From positions 1-18,593 of the forward strand of contig SXHT01000125.1 of assembly GCA_005773095.1 (NCBI GenBank): a stretch of DNA of 18,593 bases. The letters are read 5' to 3'. The notes beneath the pieces were generated by a model. The model was not told the DNA's origin. It was given only the letters and a program-made list of their open reading frames with translations, and ran no database searches. Positions 7,211-14,900 of the stretch are shown piece by piece. The number at the start of each line of letters is the position of its first letter. Within the stretch, counting starts at the first letter, position 1. A program made the position numbers and the translations under genes. This DNA is from Planctomycetaceae bacterium (GTDB lineage: Bacteria > Planctomycetota > Planctomycetia > Pirellulales > PALSA-1355).

Positions 7211-7239
7211 TTGACCCTGCCACGGCCGTCTGCTAGCGT
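7211..7239 (+). promoter_or_regulatory. Possible promoter of the solitary DUF1501 gene
   Basis: TTGACC (7211-7216), 17 bases, then TAGCGT (7234-7239); the predicted start of transcription is about 40 bases before the ATG at 7287. A GGAG (7274-7277) nine bases before that ATG serves as ribosome binding site. Confidence 0.33.
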
Positions 7240-7286
7240 GCAGGGAGAGAGCAGCAAGCACCACAGGTGCATCCGGAGTATGCAGC

Positions 7287-8663
7287 ATGCTCAACCTGAT
7301 CGGCAAGGGCTCGTTGGCCACCTGCGATGGCATCTCGCGGCGCGACTTTCTGCAAGTGGGTACGCTGGGGGTGATTGGTCTTTCGCTGCCGCAACTTCTT
7401 TCGGCCCAGGCCACGGGCAAGGTCCGCAAAGAGCACGACGACCGGGCGTGCATCATGATTTTCAATCTGGGCGGGCCCAGCCAGCTCGACCTGTTTGACA
7501 TGAAGCCCGACGCCCCGGCCGAAATCCGTGGGCCCTTCCACCCCATCAGCACGGCCTCGCCCGACATTCAGATTTCCGAGCTTCTTCCGGGACACGCCAG
7601 GCTGGCGGACAAGTTTTCTCTTGTGCGCAGCTGTTATCACACGGCCGCGGCGGTCCATGATACGGGGCACCAAATGATGCAAACTGGCCGGCTGTTTTGT
7701 GACGGCATCGCCACTCCTCATGCAGGTTGCGTCGTGGAGTACCTTCGCGGCGGACGCAGCGACTTGCCGGCGCATGTGTTGTTGTCGGAACCCATGGGCA
7801 GCACTGGCGGTGGTCTTTCGCACGGCCAGGACGCCGGTTTCTTGGGCAAGGCGAACGATCCGTTCGTGTTGATGGCCGATCCGAGCCAACCTGATTTCAA
7901 AGTACCGGACCTGGTGCCGCCGCCGCAGATTGGCGAAGCCCGGCTCGACCGTCGTCGCAAACTGCGAGTCATCGTCGATACAACGGTCAAGAACTTTGAG
8001 GCCAGCGAAAGCGCCAGGCTGCTTGAGAGCAACTTTGAATCGGCCTTCCGGTTGATAACGAGCTCGAAGGCTCGCGAGGCGTTTGACCTGAGCAAGGAGC
8101 CGCGAGCGGTGCGCGATCGTTACGGCATGAACCGTTTCGGCCAGTGCTGCTTGCTGGCGCGGCGGTTAATCGAGGCCGGCGTGCGATTTGTCACGGTCAA
8201 CACGTTCCTCACGGTCTTCAACGAGATCACTTGGGACATCCACGGCAGCAGTCCCTTCACGTCAATTGAAGGCATGAAGAACATCGTGGCGCCCATGTAC
8301 GACCAGGCCTACAGCGCGCTGATTGAAGATTTGCAGCAGCGCGGCATGCTTGAAACGACGTTAGTCTGCAATTTGGCGGAGTTCGGCCGCACGCCGCGCG
8401 TCAATCCGTCCGGCGGTCGCGACCACTGGCCGCAGTGCTGGACGATGTACTTCGCCGGCGGCGGCGTCCAAGGCGGCCGCGTGGTCGGCAAGAGCGATGC
8501 ATTTGGCGCCGCGCCGGTCGAGCGGCCGGTGGATTGTTCCGAGATCGTAGCCACGATCTACCACAGTCTGGGCTTCGATCTGGAATCGCAAATCCCCGGT
8601 CCGGCCGGGCGCCCGCTCCCGCTCGTCGATTCTGGCAAGCACGAAATCCGCGAGCTGTTCTAA
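7287..8663 (+). CDS. DUF1501 domain protein with Tat signal
   Basis: A 458-residue exported protein. The N-terminus carries a twin-arginine signal, SRRDFLQVGTLGVIGLSLPQL (residues 17-37), so it should be folded in the cytoplasm and moved across the inner membrane by Tat. The body has the DUF1501 landmarks: FNLGGPSQLDLFDMKP (about 59-74), LVRSCYHTAAAVHDTGH, CLLARRLIEAGVRFVTV, LAEFGRTPRVN, GRDHWPQCW and a final GRPLPLV. This family belongs to the alkaline phosphatase/sulfatase-like fold and is usually coded next to a PSCyt1-DUF1549-DUF1553 gene; here no such partner is adjacent, which is unusual. The enzymatic function of DUF1501 proteins is not established. The start is supported by GGAG nine bases upstream. 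TatA-like genes follow downstream. Confidence 0.92.
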   Translation: MLNLIGKGSLATCDGISRRDFLQVGTLGVIGLSLPQLLSAQATGKVRKEHDDRACIMIFNLGGPSQLDLFDMKPDAPAEIRGPFHPISTASPDIQISELLPGHARLADKFSLVRSCYHTAAAVHDTGHQMMQTGRLFCDGIATPHAGCVVEYLRGGRSDLPAHVLLSEPMGSTGGGLSHGQDAGFLGKANDPFVLMADPSQPDFKVPDLVPPPQIGEARLDRRRKLRVIVDTTVKNFEASESARLLESNFESAFRLITSSKAREAFDLSKEPRAVRDRYGMNRFGQCCLLARRLIEAGVRFVTVNTFLTVFNEITWDIHGSSPFTSIEGMKNIVAPMYDQAYSALIEDLQQRGMLETTLVCNLAEFGRTPRVNPSGGRDHWPQCWTMYFAGGGVQGGRVVGKSDAFGAAPVERPVDCSEIVATIYHSLGFDLESQIPGPAGRPLPLVDSGKHEIRELF

Positions 8664-8819
8664 GACGCCGTCGACGGCCGGCACAGAAGCTGTCGTTTCG
8701 GCCTCCGCTGGCTGCTTGGATTTGCCGGCAGAAGGCGGAACTCCAACCTTCTTGCCCTAAATCCGTCCCAGGCAATGATCTTCACCAGGGATTCTCGACA
8801 ATTACCAGGGTCCACCGGT

Positions 8820-8847
8820 TTGACTCCCTCCTGCTTGCCAGTAGAAT
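8820..8847 (+). promoter_or_regulatory. Predicted sigma70-type promoter of the tatA-like pair
   Basis: TTGACT (8820-8825), 16 bases, then TAGAAT (8842-8847), in the 280-base gap before the first tatA-like gene. The 5' leader would be about 100 bases. A 12-bp palindrome GCCGTCGACGGC (8667-8678) just after the DUF1501 stop is a weak terminator candidate; nothing else is seen in the gap. Confidence 0.45.
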
Positions 8848-8955
8848 TGGTATGTGACAAAGCCGATCTTCACGGGTGACCCAGGTGATGGTCGCTGATG
8901 ATGGCGGCGGCGTATTTCCCGCCTCGACTCCCCTCCAACCGCCGTGCTCAAAACG

Positions 8956-9144
8956 ATGACACCGCTTTTCGCATTTCTAACACCAACAACGGCGGTCATT
9001 GTGGGCATCATCGCCCTGCTGCTCTTTGGCAGCCGCATTCCCAGCGTGATGCGCAGCCTTGGCCAAGGGGTCACGGAGTTTAAGAAGGGAATGAAGGAAA
9101 TCGAAGACCAAACGGACGAAGAAGAAACTAAAGTAGCCAAGTAG
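8956..9144 (+). CDS. tatA: TatA-like twin-arginine translocase subunit (first copy)
   Basis: A 62-residue protein with an N-terminal transmembrane segment (TPTTAVIVGIIALLLFG, about residues 9-25), the FG hinge, an amphipathic helix RIPSVMRSLGQGVTEFKKGMKE and an acidic charged tail. This is the layout of TatA/MttA/Hcf106 proteins, which form the protein-conducting ring of the Tat pathway in the inner membrane. The polar Glu/Gln usually found near the start of the membrane helix is replaced by Thr-Thr-Ala. A GTG at 8944 would add four residues; neither start has a clear ribosome binding site, and I prefer the ATG from the usual TatA length. It is followed after 60 bases by a second, related gene; both would serve the many Tat-signal proteins in this genome. 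Confidence 0.85.
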   Translation: MTPLFAFLTPTTAVIVGIIALLLFGSRIPSVMRSLGQGVTEFKKGMKEIEDQTDEEETKVAK

Positions 9145-9204
9145 ATCCGTGAACTTGGCTGCGGGTCCACTTTGGGTGGCTGGCTACGTGCTGAACCAGT
9201 TCTT

Positions 9205-9495
9205 ATGTTCAATCTCAGTCCCCAAGAACTGATTGTCGTCGGGCTGATTGCCGTTTTGCTGTTCGGGAATAAACTGCCGAGCGTGATGCGCTCATTAGGC
9301 AAGGGTATGATGGAATTCCAAAAGGGGATGAAGGGCATGAAGTCTGAGTTCGACGCCGCGATGCGAGAGGAGGCGAAGCCCAGCCCGCGTGTGGCCCAAT
9401 TGCCGCATGACTACGACGAGCCAACGGCCCCCAAATTCGAGCCCCCGACCCGCGAACCGCAGCCGGTCTCGAATGAGCAAGCTCCATCGGCATAG
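9205..9495 (+). CDS. tatA: TatA-like twin-arginine translocase subunit (second copy)
   Basis: A 96-residue protein: MFNLSPQELIVVGLIAVLLFG is the short periplasmic start plus membrane helix, with the expected polar Glu at residue 8. The FG hinge and amphipathic helix NKLPSVMRSLGKGMMEFQKGMKGM follow, then a long proline-rich acidic tail (about 60-96). The open frame reaches further upstream, but ATG at 9205 gives the canonical TatA N-terminus. SVMRSLGxGxxEFxKGMK is shared almost exactly with the preceding gene, so the two are tandem duplicates. The longer tail could make this the TatB-like partner, although sequence alone does not separate TatA from TatB. The end overlaps a 41-codon open frame. 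Confidence 0.9.
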   Translation: MFNLSPQELIVVGLIAVLLFGNKLPSVMRSLGKGMMEFQKGMKGMKSEFDAAMREEAKPSPRVAQLPHDYDEPTAPKFEPPTREPQPVSNEQAPSA

Positions 9496-9598
9496 TGCGC
9501 GCTATTGCAGCACCTGCGAATCCACGATCGGTTGGCGATTCACCGCCGCCAACGGCCGGATCAAACTTGAATGGGACTATCCATCAATCCGCGAGTAG
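9473..9598 (+). CDS. Possible 41-residue protein overlapping tatA end
   Basis: ATG at 9473 opens a frame that overlaps the last 23 bases of the second tatA-like gene, the kind of overlap seen in translationally coupled genes. The product has a CSTC motif (residues 12-15) followed by STIGWRF and ends in KLEWDYPSIRE. Two cysteines alone do not make a convincing zinc site, and no ribosome binding site stands out. It may equally be a chance frame. Confidence 0.25.
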   Translation: MSKLHRHSARYCSTCESTIGWRFTAANGRIKLEWDYPSIRE

Positions 9599-9632
9599 CG
9601 GACTAAATTGTCGGGGTGGCAAGCCGCGAATC

Positions 9633-9653
9633 GCGAGTCTCGGAGAGACTCGC
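9633..9653. terminator. Hairpin after the tatA pair
   Basis: GCGAGTCTC (9633-9641), loop GGA, GAGACTCGC (9645-9653): a perfect 9-bp stem. No T-run follows, so it is either a factor-dependent terminator hairpin or a repeat-type palindrome like those at 51-195. Confidence 0.45.
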
Positions 9654-9723
9654 CCACGTGCCGCAAGCCCGTATCTCTGGGAGGGGGCGGACCGATTCCG
9701 ATTTTTTTGATTTTCCTGGGGGA

Positions 9724-9752
9724 TTGCCTGCAAACCTCGTAGCCGTTGTTAT
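9724..9752 (+). promoter_or_regulatory. Weak promoter candidate for the PEP-CTERM gene
   Basis: TTGCCT (9724-9729), 17 bases, TGTTAT (9747-9752), inside an AT-rich stretch unlike the surrounding GC-rich DNA. It would give a leader of about 105 bases. Confidence 0.2.
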
Positions 9753-9863
9753 TATTAAAGATAGTGATTTCGGGCGCGATTCTAAATTTCCCGTCGGATC
9801 TGAACTTCAACGTTTGCTTTCCATCAATTCGGCGTGGTGCGTTTTCTTTACCAGGAGTGTCTT

Positions 9864-10946
9864 ATGAAAAAATTTCTGGCGAGTTTCAATACGTTGGTTT
9901 GGTTTTTGAACGTATTGCTGGTATCGGAGTCGCAGGTTTCCGCGACCATGCCAGGCGATTTTTCAAGTCTGGCTTTATGGATGCAAGGGGACAATTTTAG
10001 CGACGGGACGGACGTGTGGTCCGACTCATCGTCGTTTGCTCGTAATACCATTGGTGGCACTGCGTCGGACGGTCCGCTGAAAAACAGCCATAAGGCGGTG
10101 CATTTTAGCGGCGCCGACGCCCTGATCGTTCCGGCCTTTGCGATGGAGCCGTCCATGGACGGCACGTGCTTCATCGTCTTCGGCAACGTGGCCAACGGCG
10201 CCGGGACGTTATTCTCCAAATTCAATAATGGAAGCTTCGCCGGCTGGGACTACCACATCAACGCAGATGGGAACACTCCCCAACTTACTGGGCGCATCGG
10301 CAGCACTTTGGGCACCGACTTCCTCACGGCCGCGGACCCAACCAACCCCACGGGCCCCAACACCTTCCACATCAGCTCGATGACCTACAATGGGACATCG
10401 TCCACCCCTCGGGCGGATCTGCGCCTGGATGGGGTTTTGACCACGGACAATACAATCGTTGGCACCCGCAGCCCGGACCTCCCCCTCAATCCCGTGACCA
10501 TCGGCGGGCTCGGGTTCCCGGCGGGTGACGCGGAGCGCAAGCTGACCGGCGATATCTGGGAAATCATATTCTTTAGCGAGGCCCTCAACGATGAAAACCG
10601 CCAAGGCATCGAGCAATACCTCCAGAATAAGTACAACCCCATCGCCATTCCCGGCGACCTGAACGGCGACGGGTTCGTTGGTCAGGACGATTTGAACATC
10701 GTCTTGGGTGACTGGGGAAGTATGCAACCGGGCGACCCACGTGCCGACCCCAGTGGCGATGGATTTGTTGGTCAGGACGACCTGAATCCCGTCTTGGCCC
10801 ATTGGGGACAGGGCATTCTGCCCCTGACCCTGTCGGGGAGCAGTTGGTCGGCGGCTGCCGTCCCAGAGCCCTCGTCACTCGCTCTGGCGATGTTGGCCTT
10901 TGGCATGATGTGCCGGTGCCGGAAGCGGTCCCGCGAATGCCGCTGA
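9864..10946 (+). CDS. PEP-CTERM surface protein with LamG-like and dockerin-like repeats
   Basis: A 360-residue exported protein. It has a Sec signal (MKKFLASFNTLVWFLNVLLV...), then a LamG/concanavalin-like beta sandwich (about 35-255) with the pattern LALWMQGDNFSDG and YNGT..LRLDG..GDIWEIIFFSEALND. Next come two dockerin-like calcium loops, GDLNGDGFVGQDDLNIVLGDWG (about 262-284) and PSGDGFVGQDDLNPVLAHWG (about 293-314). At the end is a PEP-CTERM sorting signal: VPEP (about 332), a hydrophobic stretch and a basic tail CRCRKRSRECR. PEP-CTERM proteins are recognised by exosortase and released or anchored at the surface; the dockerin-like loops bind Ca2+ and may mediate assembly. Start ATG at 9864 is supported by AGGAG (9853-9857), six bases upstream; an upstream ATG would lengthen the frame but spoil the signal peptide. 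Confidence 0.9.
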   Translation: MKKFLASFNTLVWFLNVLLVSESQVSATMPGDFSSLALWMQGDNFSDGTDVWSDSSSFARNTIGGTASDGPLKNSHKAVHFSGADALIVPAFAMEPSMDGTCFIVFGNVANGAGTLFSKFNNGSFAGWDYHINADGNTPQLTGRIGSTLGTDFLTAADPTNPTGPNTFHISSMTYNGTSSTPRADLRLDGVLTTDNTIVGTRSPDLPLNPVTIGGLGFPAGDAERKLTGDIWEIIFFSEALNDENRQGIEQYLQNKYNPIAIPGDLNGDGFVGQDDLNIVLGDWGSMQPGDPRADPSGDGFVGQDDLNPVLAHWGQGILPLTLSGSSWSAAAVPEPSSLALAMLAFGMMCRCRKRSRECR

Positions 10947-11111
10947 TCTTCGATCCGGACGACAGGAAAGTGGAGTCAAACGAGATAGCACTCGATGATT
11001 CGCAGCTGCTTGCAAACGCCTGGAATTTCTCGCGGCGTGGGCATGATTGATAGAACCCCCACACCGACTACCGAGCTTTGACCCAACACGGCGCCGGGCG
11101 GTGGCGGATTC
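10947..11111. other. Intergenic stretch with nothing recognised
   Basis: Between the PEP-CTERM gene and the integrase-like fragment. Short open frames occur, but none has a convincing start, ribosome binding site or family signature. Confidence 0.5.
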
Positions 11112-11222
11112 TTACACCCCAGTTGTCCAAAGTCTGGATTGCCCAGGCCGCAGTTGTGGGAAGTTTTCGCCTGGTTTCCGGGGCTTGCCGACAGTGGGTC
11201 GTTTACGGATACTCTTTGCCAT
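11112..11222 (-). pseudogene. Fragment resembling the N-terminus of a planctomycete tyrosine integrase
   Basis: ATG at 11222 reads MAKSIRKRPTVGKPRKPGEN, then FP, and stops after 36 codons. The pattern basic start, KPxKPxxxFP matches the beginning of planctomycete site-specific integrases as I remember them (MAKxxxKPxVxKPxKPxxDFPLFPH..). A frame change after FP allows PHNCGL-like reading, consistent with decay by frameshift. Core-binding and catalytic parts are missing. The identification rests on a short motif, so it is tentative. It lies on the opposite side of tRNA-Val from the C-terminal integrase fragment and in the same direction. Confidence 0.45.
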
Positions 11223-11316
11223 GGCTGACAACGTTTCCTGTGTCTTGGGTGTCAAAAAACGGGTGTCAGCTGGCATGATGGTAGTCCCTCGGGAAACGCG
11301 AATCCGTGCGGAAAAA

Positions 11317-11322
11317 TAGAAT
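11317..11322 (+). promoter_or_regulatory. Possible -10 box of tRNA-Val
   Basis: TAGAAT five bases before the mature 5' end of the tRNA, after an A-rich stretch; the -35 region is weak. Confidence 0.3.
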
Positions 11323-11327
11323 GTTCT

Positions 11328-11401
11328 GGGCGATTAGCTCAGTTGGTTAGAGCACCGTCTTCACACGGCGGGGGTCACAAGTTCGAGTCTTGTATCGCCC
11401 A
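11328..11401 (+). tRNA. tRNA-Val (anticodon CAC)
   Basis: A 74-base cloverleaf: acceptor GGGCGAT/ATCGCCC with discriminator A; D stem GCTC/GAGC with loop AGTTGGTTA; anticodon stem CCGTC/GGCGG with loop TTCACAC, so anticodon CAC at 11362-11364 reading GTG codons; variable loop GGGTC; T stem ACAAG/CTTGT with loop TTCGAGT. CCA is not encoded. The 3' half doubles as the integration site and the antisense coding end of an integrase remnant. Confidence 0.96.
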
Positions 11402-11735
11402 CTATACAAGTAGTCACTAGAGCGCATTGGAGCGAATCAGCGGGAAATACAGCACTTGCCGTTTCCCGTTGCGTTGCGTTTCGCTCCGAAATGTCCGATT
11501 GCTGCACCGGAATATGCAGCGCTTGCTCGTAGTGCTCGTCGGTCGTTTGCAGGTAGTGCTTTTGGGCAACCCCTTGGCTGTTGCCGATCCAGGCACAAAC
11601 GACATGCGCGGGGAAAGTCTCGGCAAGTTCGGTTTGCCGGGTCGAGCGAAGATTCTGCCATAGCTTCGGCCAGGGCTTTCGACCCGCCCGCTTGATAATA
11701 AACTGTTGCTGCTGATTTACGAGCGCGTCGGCGAT
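11361..11735 (-). pseudogene. C-terminal fragment of a tyrosine recombinase/integrase, ending inside tRNA-Val
   Basis: A continuous minus-strand frame with no credible start reads ..FIIKRAGRKPWPKLWQNLR, STRQTELAETFPAHVVCAWI, GNSQGVAQKHYLQTTDEHYE and QALHIPVQ... This is the catalytic end of a planctomycete-type tyrosine integrase: the box-II Arg in NLRSTRQTELAE, the HVVCAWIGNS block and the nucleophile Tyr in KHYLQ (codon 11553-11555). The frame stays open across the 3' end of tRNA-Val on the opposite strand, giving a tail VGDTRLELVTPAV and a TGA at 11361-11363. Such a tail made from tRNA antisense is typical of integrases next to their tRNA attachment site. The N-terminal two thirds are missing: homology fades near 11735 and an in-frame TAG lies at 11748-11750. 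It is a remnant of an integrated element whose attachment site was this tRNA. Confidence 0.85.
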
Positions 11736-11896
11736 GCGCCCGATTCGCTACTCGACGCCGCCAAGCGAAGCGACGGGCGTTAGCGACGTTTCATTGACGT
11801 TCCAATTCCTGCGGCATCGATATTCGTGCCGGCAATCGCCGGCTGACGCGGGAGTGACCGCGGCGACTCGTGATTCCCGCCCGGTGAAACTTGGTG
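11736..11896. other. Intergenic scar region, no intact gene
   Basis: Between the integrase remnant and the regulatory palindrome of the PSCyt1 operon. A short plus-strand frame (about 11692-11780) ends LLLIYERVGDAPDSLL.. and slightly recalls the start of type I restriction specificity subunits, but it overlaps the integrase frame. GCCGGC-AATC-GCCGGC (11828-11843) is a small hairpin. Nothing else is seen. Confidence 0.4.
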
Positions 11897-11918
11897 TACA
11901 ATAGGAATCATCCTATTG
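11897..11918 (+). promoter_or_regulatory. -10 box overlapped by a perfect inverted repeat (operator candidate)
   Basis: TACAAT (11897-11902) is a good -10 sequence, about 48 bases before the ATG at 11950. It overlaps CAATAGGA-ATCA-TCCTATTG (11899-11918), an 8-bp perfect inverted repeat with a 4-base centre. The placement from -10 to about +10 fits a repressor site; a 5' hairpin is the alternative. The -35 region is weak. Confidence 0.4.
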
Positions 11919-11949
11919 TTCGCACGACGACTCGGCGCGGTTGCTCATC

Positions 11950-14900
11950 ATGTTTCAGCGGCGGCTGGCTGACGTGAAGCCACAATTGACTTCTGCTGGA
12001 TGTGTCAGTAGACGGTGTCCCTGGCGCCCGTTTTCGCGCAATGTCAGTGGCCTGCTCTTCGTCCCCCTCGCACTGATGTTATTCGCCATGGGGTGGGCGC
12101 CGTCGGCCCTGTTCGCTCAGGAACCGCCCCAACCGGCATTCTCCGCGGACGATCTCGAATTCTTTGAAAAGGAAGTCCGTCCGTTGCTGGCCAAGCGTTG
12201 CTTTGAATGCCACGGCCCGGACGAGGACGATCCGGCCGGCGGATTGCACATGATTTCGCGTGAAGCGCTGATCGAAGGGGGAGATACCGGGTCGGCGATC
12301 GATCTGGAGTCCTTGGAGGACAGTTTGTTGCTGGAGGTGATCAGCTACGGCGGCCTGTTCGAAATGCCGCCGGACTCCAAGATGCCCGATGCCGAAATCG
12401 CCGTCTTGACGCGGTGGGTAGAAGTCGGCGTGCCGTGGCCGTCGGGCGAAGCGGCAAAGAAAATCGGGCCCAAACAATTCGACTTGCAGCAGCGGCGCAG
12501 CGAGCACTGGTGTTGGCAACCGGTGATCCGTCCCGCGCTCCCCGAAACCGACGATGCGAACTGGCCGCGCCGCGATCTGGATCGGTTCATCCTGGACAGG
12601 CTTCGGCGAGAAGGTCTTTCCCCGGCTCCCGAGGCGGACCGCCGGACGCTCATTCGCCGATTGACGTTCGATTTGACCGGTCTCCCTCCGACCCCCGAGG
12701 AGGTGGAGGCGTATCTGACGGATACGTCCGACGATGCATATGAAAGACTGGTCGACAGGTTGTTAGCGTCACCGCGCTTTGGCGAACACTGGGCGCGGCG
12801 CTGGATGGACCTGGTCCGTTATGCGGAGACTTGCGGCCACGAATACGACTATCCCATTCCGCATGCCTACCAATTTCGCGATTACTTGATTCGCGCCTTC
12901 AACGCCGACGTTCCCTACGATCAGTTTGTGCGTGAACACATCGCGGGTGACTTGTTGGCCAAGCCGCGGCGAAATCCGACCGATGTTTTCAACGAATCGA
13001 TCATCGGTACTGGGTTCTGGTTTTTGGGCGAAGCAACTCACGGTCCGGTGGACGTGCGCGGCGACGAAGCCGGCAGGATCGACAACCAGATCGACGTATT
13101 CGGCAAGACGTTTTTGGGGCTCACGATCGCCTGCGCCAGATGTCACGATCACATGTTCGACGCGATTGCCACGCGCGACTATTACGGCTTGTCGGGATTC
13201 CTGCAAAGCTCCCGGCGCCAACTGGCGCTCCTGGACCCGGGCCGGAAAATCGAAACCGCTCACCGCGCGTTGATCAGTCGACAATCGGAACTGGACCGTC
13301 AGCTGGCGTCCGTCCAGGCGGCAACTGCGCAAGCCGACTGGGAAGCCGCAGCGCTCACGCTGGCCGCGGCCCTGGAATTCGCCGCCGGCACCGGCGCAAG
13401 GGTGGAGCCAGCGACGATTCGAATTCAAGGAGAAGACCTGGCGTCCCCACAGCCCTCGGGCGGGCGAACGGTGGTTCAGGATTTGTCCGCTGCCGGTGAA
13501 GTCCGTTGGGATGGAGGCAAGCATCTATGGTGGCTGGATGGACAACCGGGCGATCAGCTGGACTTGCCGCTCGATCTTCCGATCGCCGGCGAGTACGGGC
13601 TGTTTGCTGAATTCACCATGGCGCCGGATTATGGCGTCGTCGAATTGCAGCTGGATGGCCAGCCGCTGGGCGAGCCGATGGATCTGTACGCACCGACGGT
13701 CACGAAAACTGGGCCTCGGACCTTGCGCGCCGGGCATTTCGAAAAAGGCGAACATCGGCTGACGATCAAGTTGAACGGCAAAAACCCCGAAGCCGTTCCC
13801 AAATACATGTTCGGCCTGGACTTCATTGAATGGAAGGCACAGCCGAGCGTTGCCGCAGCGAAGCGGCGCGAACAACTGGAGCTACTAGCCCGCGAGCGGG
13901 ACTTGCGATTGGAATCGCTGGTCGCCTGGACCGAGGCGCTGCGCGATGGTCGGTTGGCCGAACCGAGTCATCCGCTTCACGCCGTGAGTAGCCTGCTGCA
14001 AACCAAATCCAAAATCGATCGCCATGCGATTCAGCAATTGGTCTCGCAACTGACCGAGGAACAAAACGAATCGGAGCGGATTCTGGCGGACTCTCCGACC
14101 TTTGAAGACTTCAACGATTCGGCGCTGCCCGGCTGGTATCAATCGGGCTGGGCCTTTGACTCGGGCAGTCATTCCGGTTGGAGCGCAGACGACTCCCATC
14201 CGGCCGGCCAGTTTGTAGCTCGGCCCGGTACGATCAGCAGCGGTTCGGTCGGGACACCCCTTTACGGCGTCCTTCGCTCGCCGACGTTTGAGCTGACGCG
14301 CAAGTTCGTTCACTATCGGGCGGCGGGCCGAGACGTCGAATTGCGCGTGATCATCGATGGTTTTACGCTGGATACCTACAATCCGCTGTTGTTCAACGGC
14401 GCGACGATTCGGCTCGATTCGCCGGATCGATATTCGTGGATCGCGCAAGGACAGGACATTGGCAATTATCTCGGGCACCGGGCTCACCTGGAGATCATCG
14501 ATCATTCCGGAGGCTCGATCTTTCTGGATGACATTCGTTTTTCCGATCATGCCCGTCTGATCGACCCTCCCTCAAACTTTGCCCTTGAGATCCTGGACCG
14601 CTGGTCGGCGGGATTGGACGGCGGATCGGAAACCGTGTCCGGCCCGGCGAGTGCACGCAGCGATGCCGACGAAGATTCGGAACGCTGCGTAAATCTTGCG
14701 CGAGCGCTGGTCGACGCGATGCGACGAACGATGGATGTGGAACAACCGGACGGGGATGCCGCAAGCTTGCTCGATTGGATCATCCGCTGGAATTTGATCG
14801 ATGTTGAGCCGTTTGCCGCGAAAGTGGACGGCTTGCGCCAACAGTTCGAGGACCGCCGTACATGGCTCGCCGAACACCGCATTCCAACTCCCACCTTCGC

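Noticed and set aside
9834..9863. Upstream start of the PEP-CTERM protein
   Set aside because: The ATG at 9864 has AGGAG at the right distance and opens directly into a signal peptide; the upstream start adds ten residues that do not fit.
11047..11319. 90-codon plus-strand frame before the tRNA
   Set aside because: Antisense to the integrase-like N-terminal fragment; no ribosome binding site or family signature.
12769..13524. 251-codon minus-strand frame
   Set aside because: Antisense of the DUF1549 region of the PSCyt1 protein; long only because of GC-rich codon structure.
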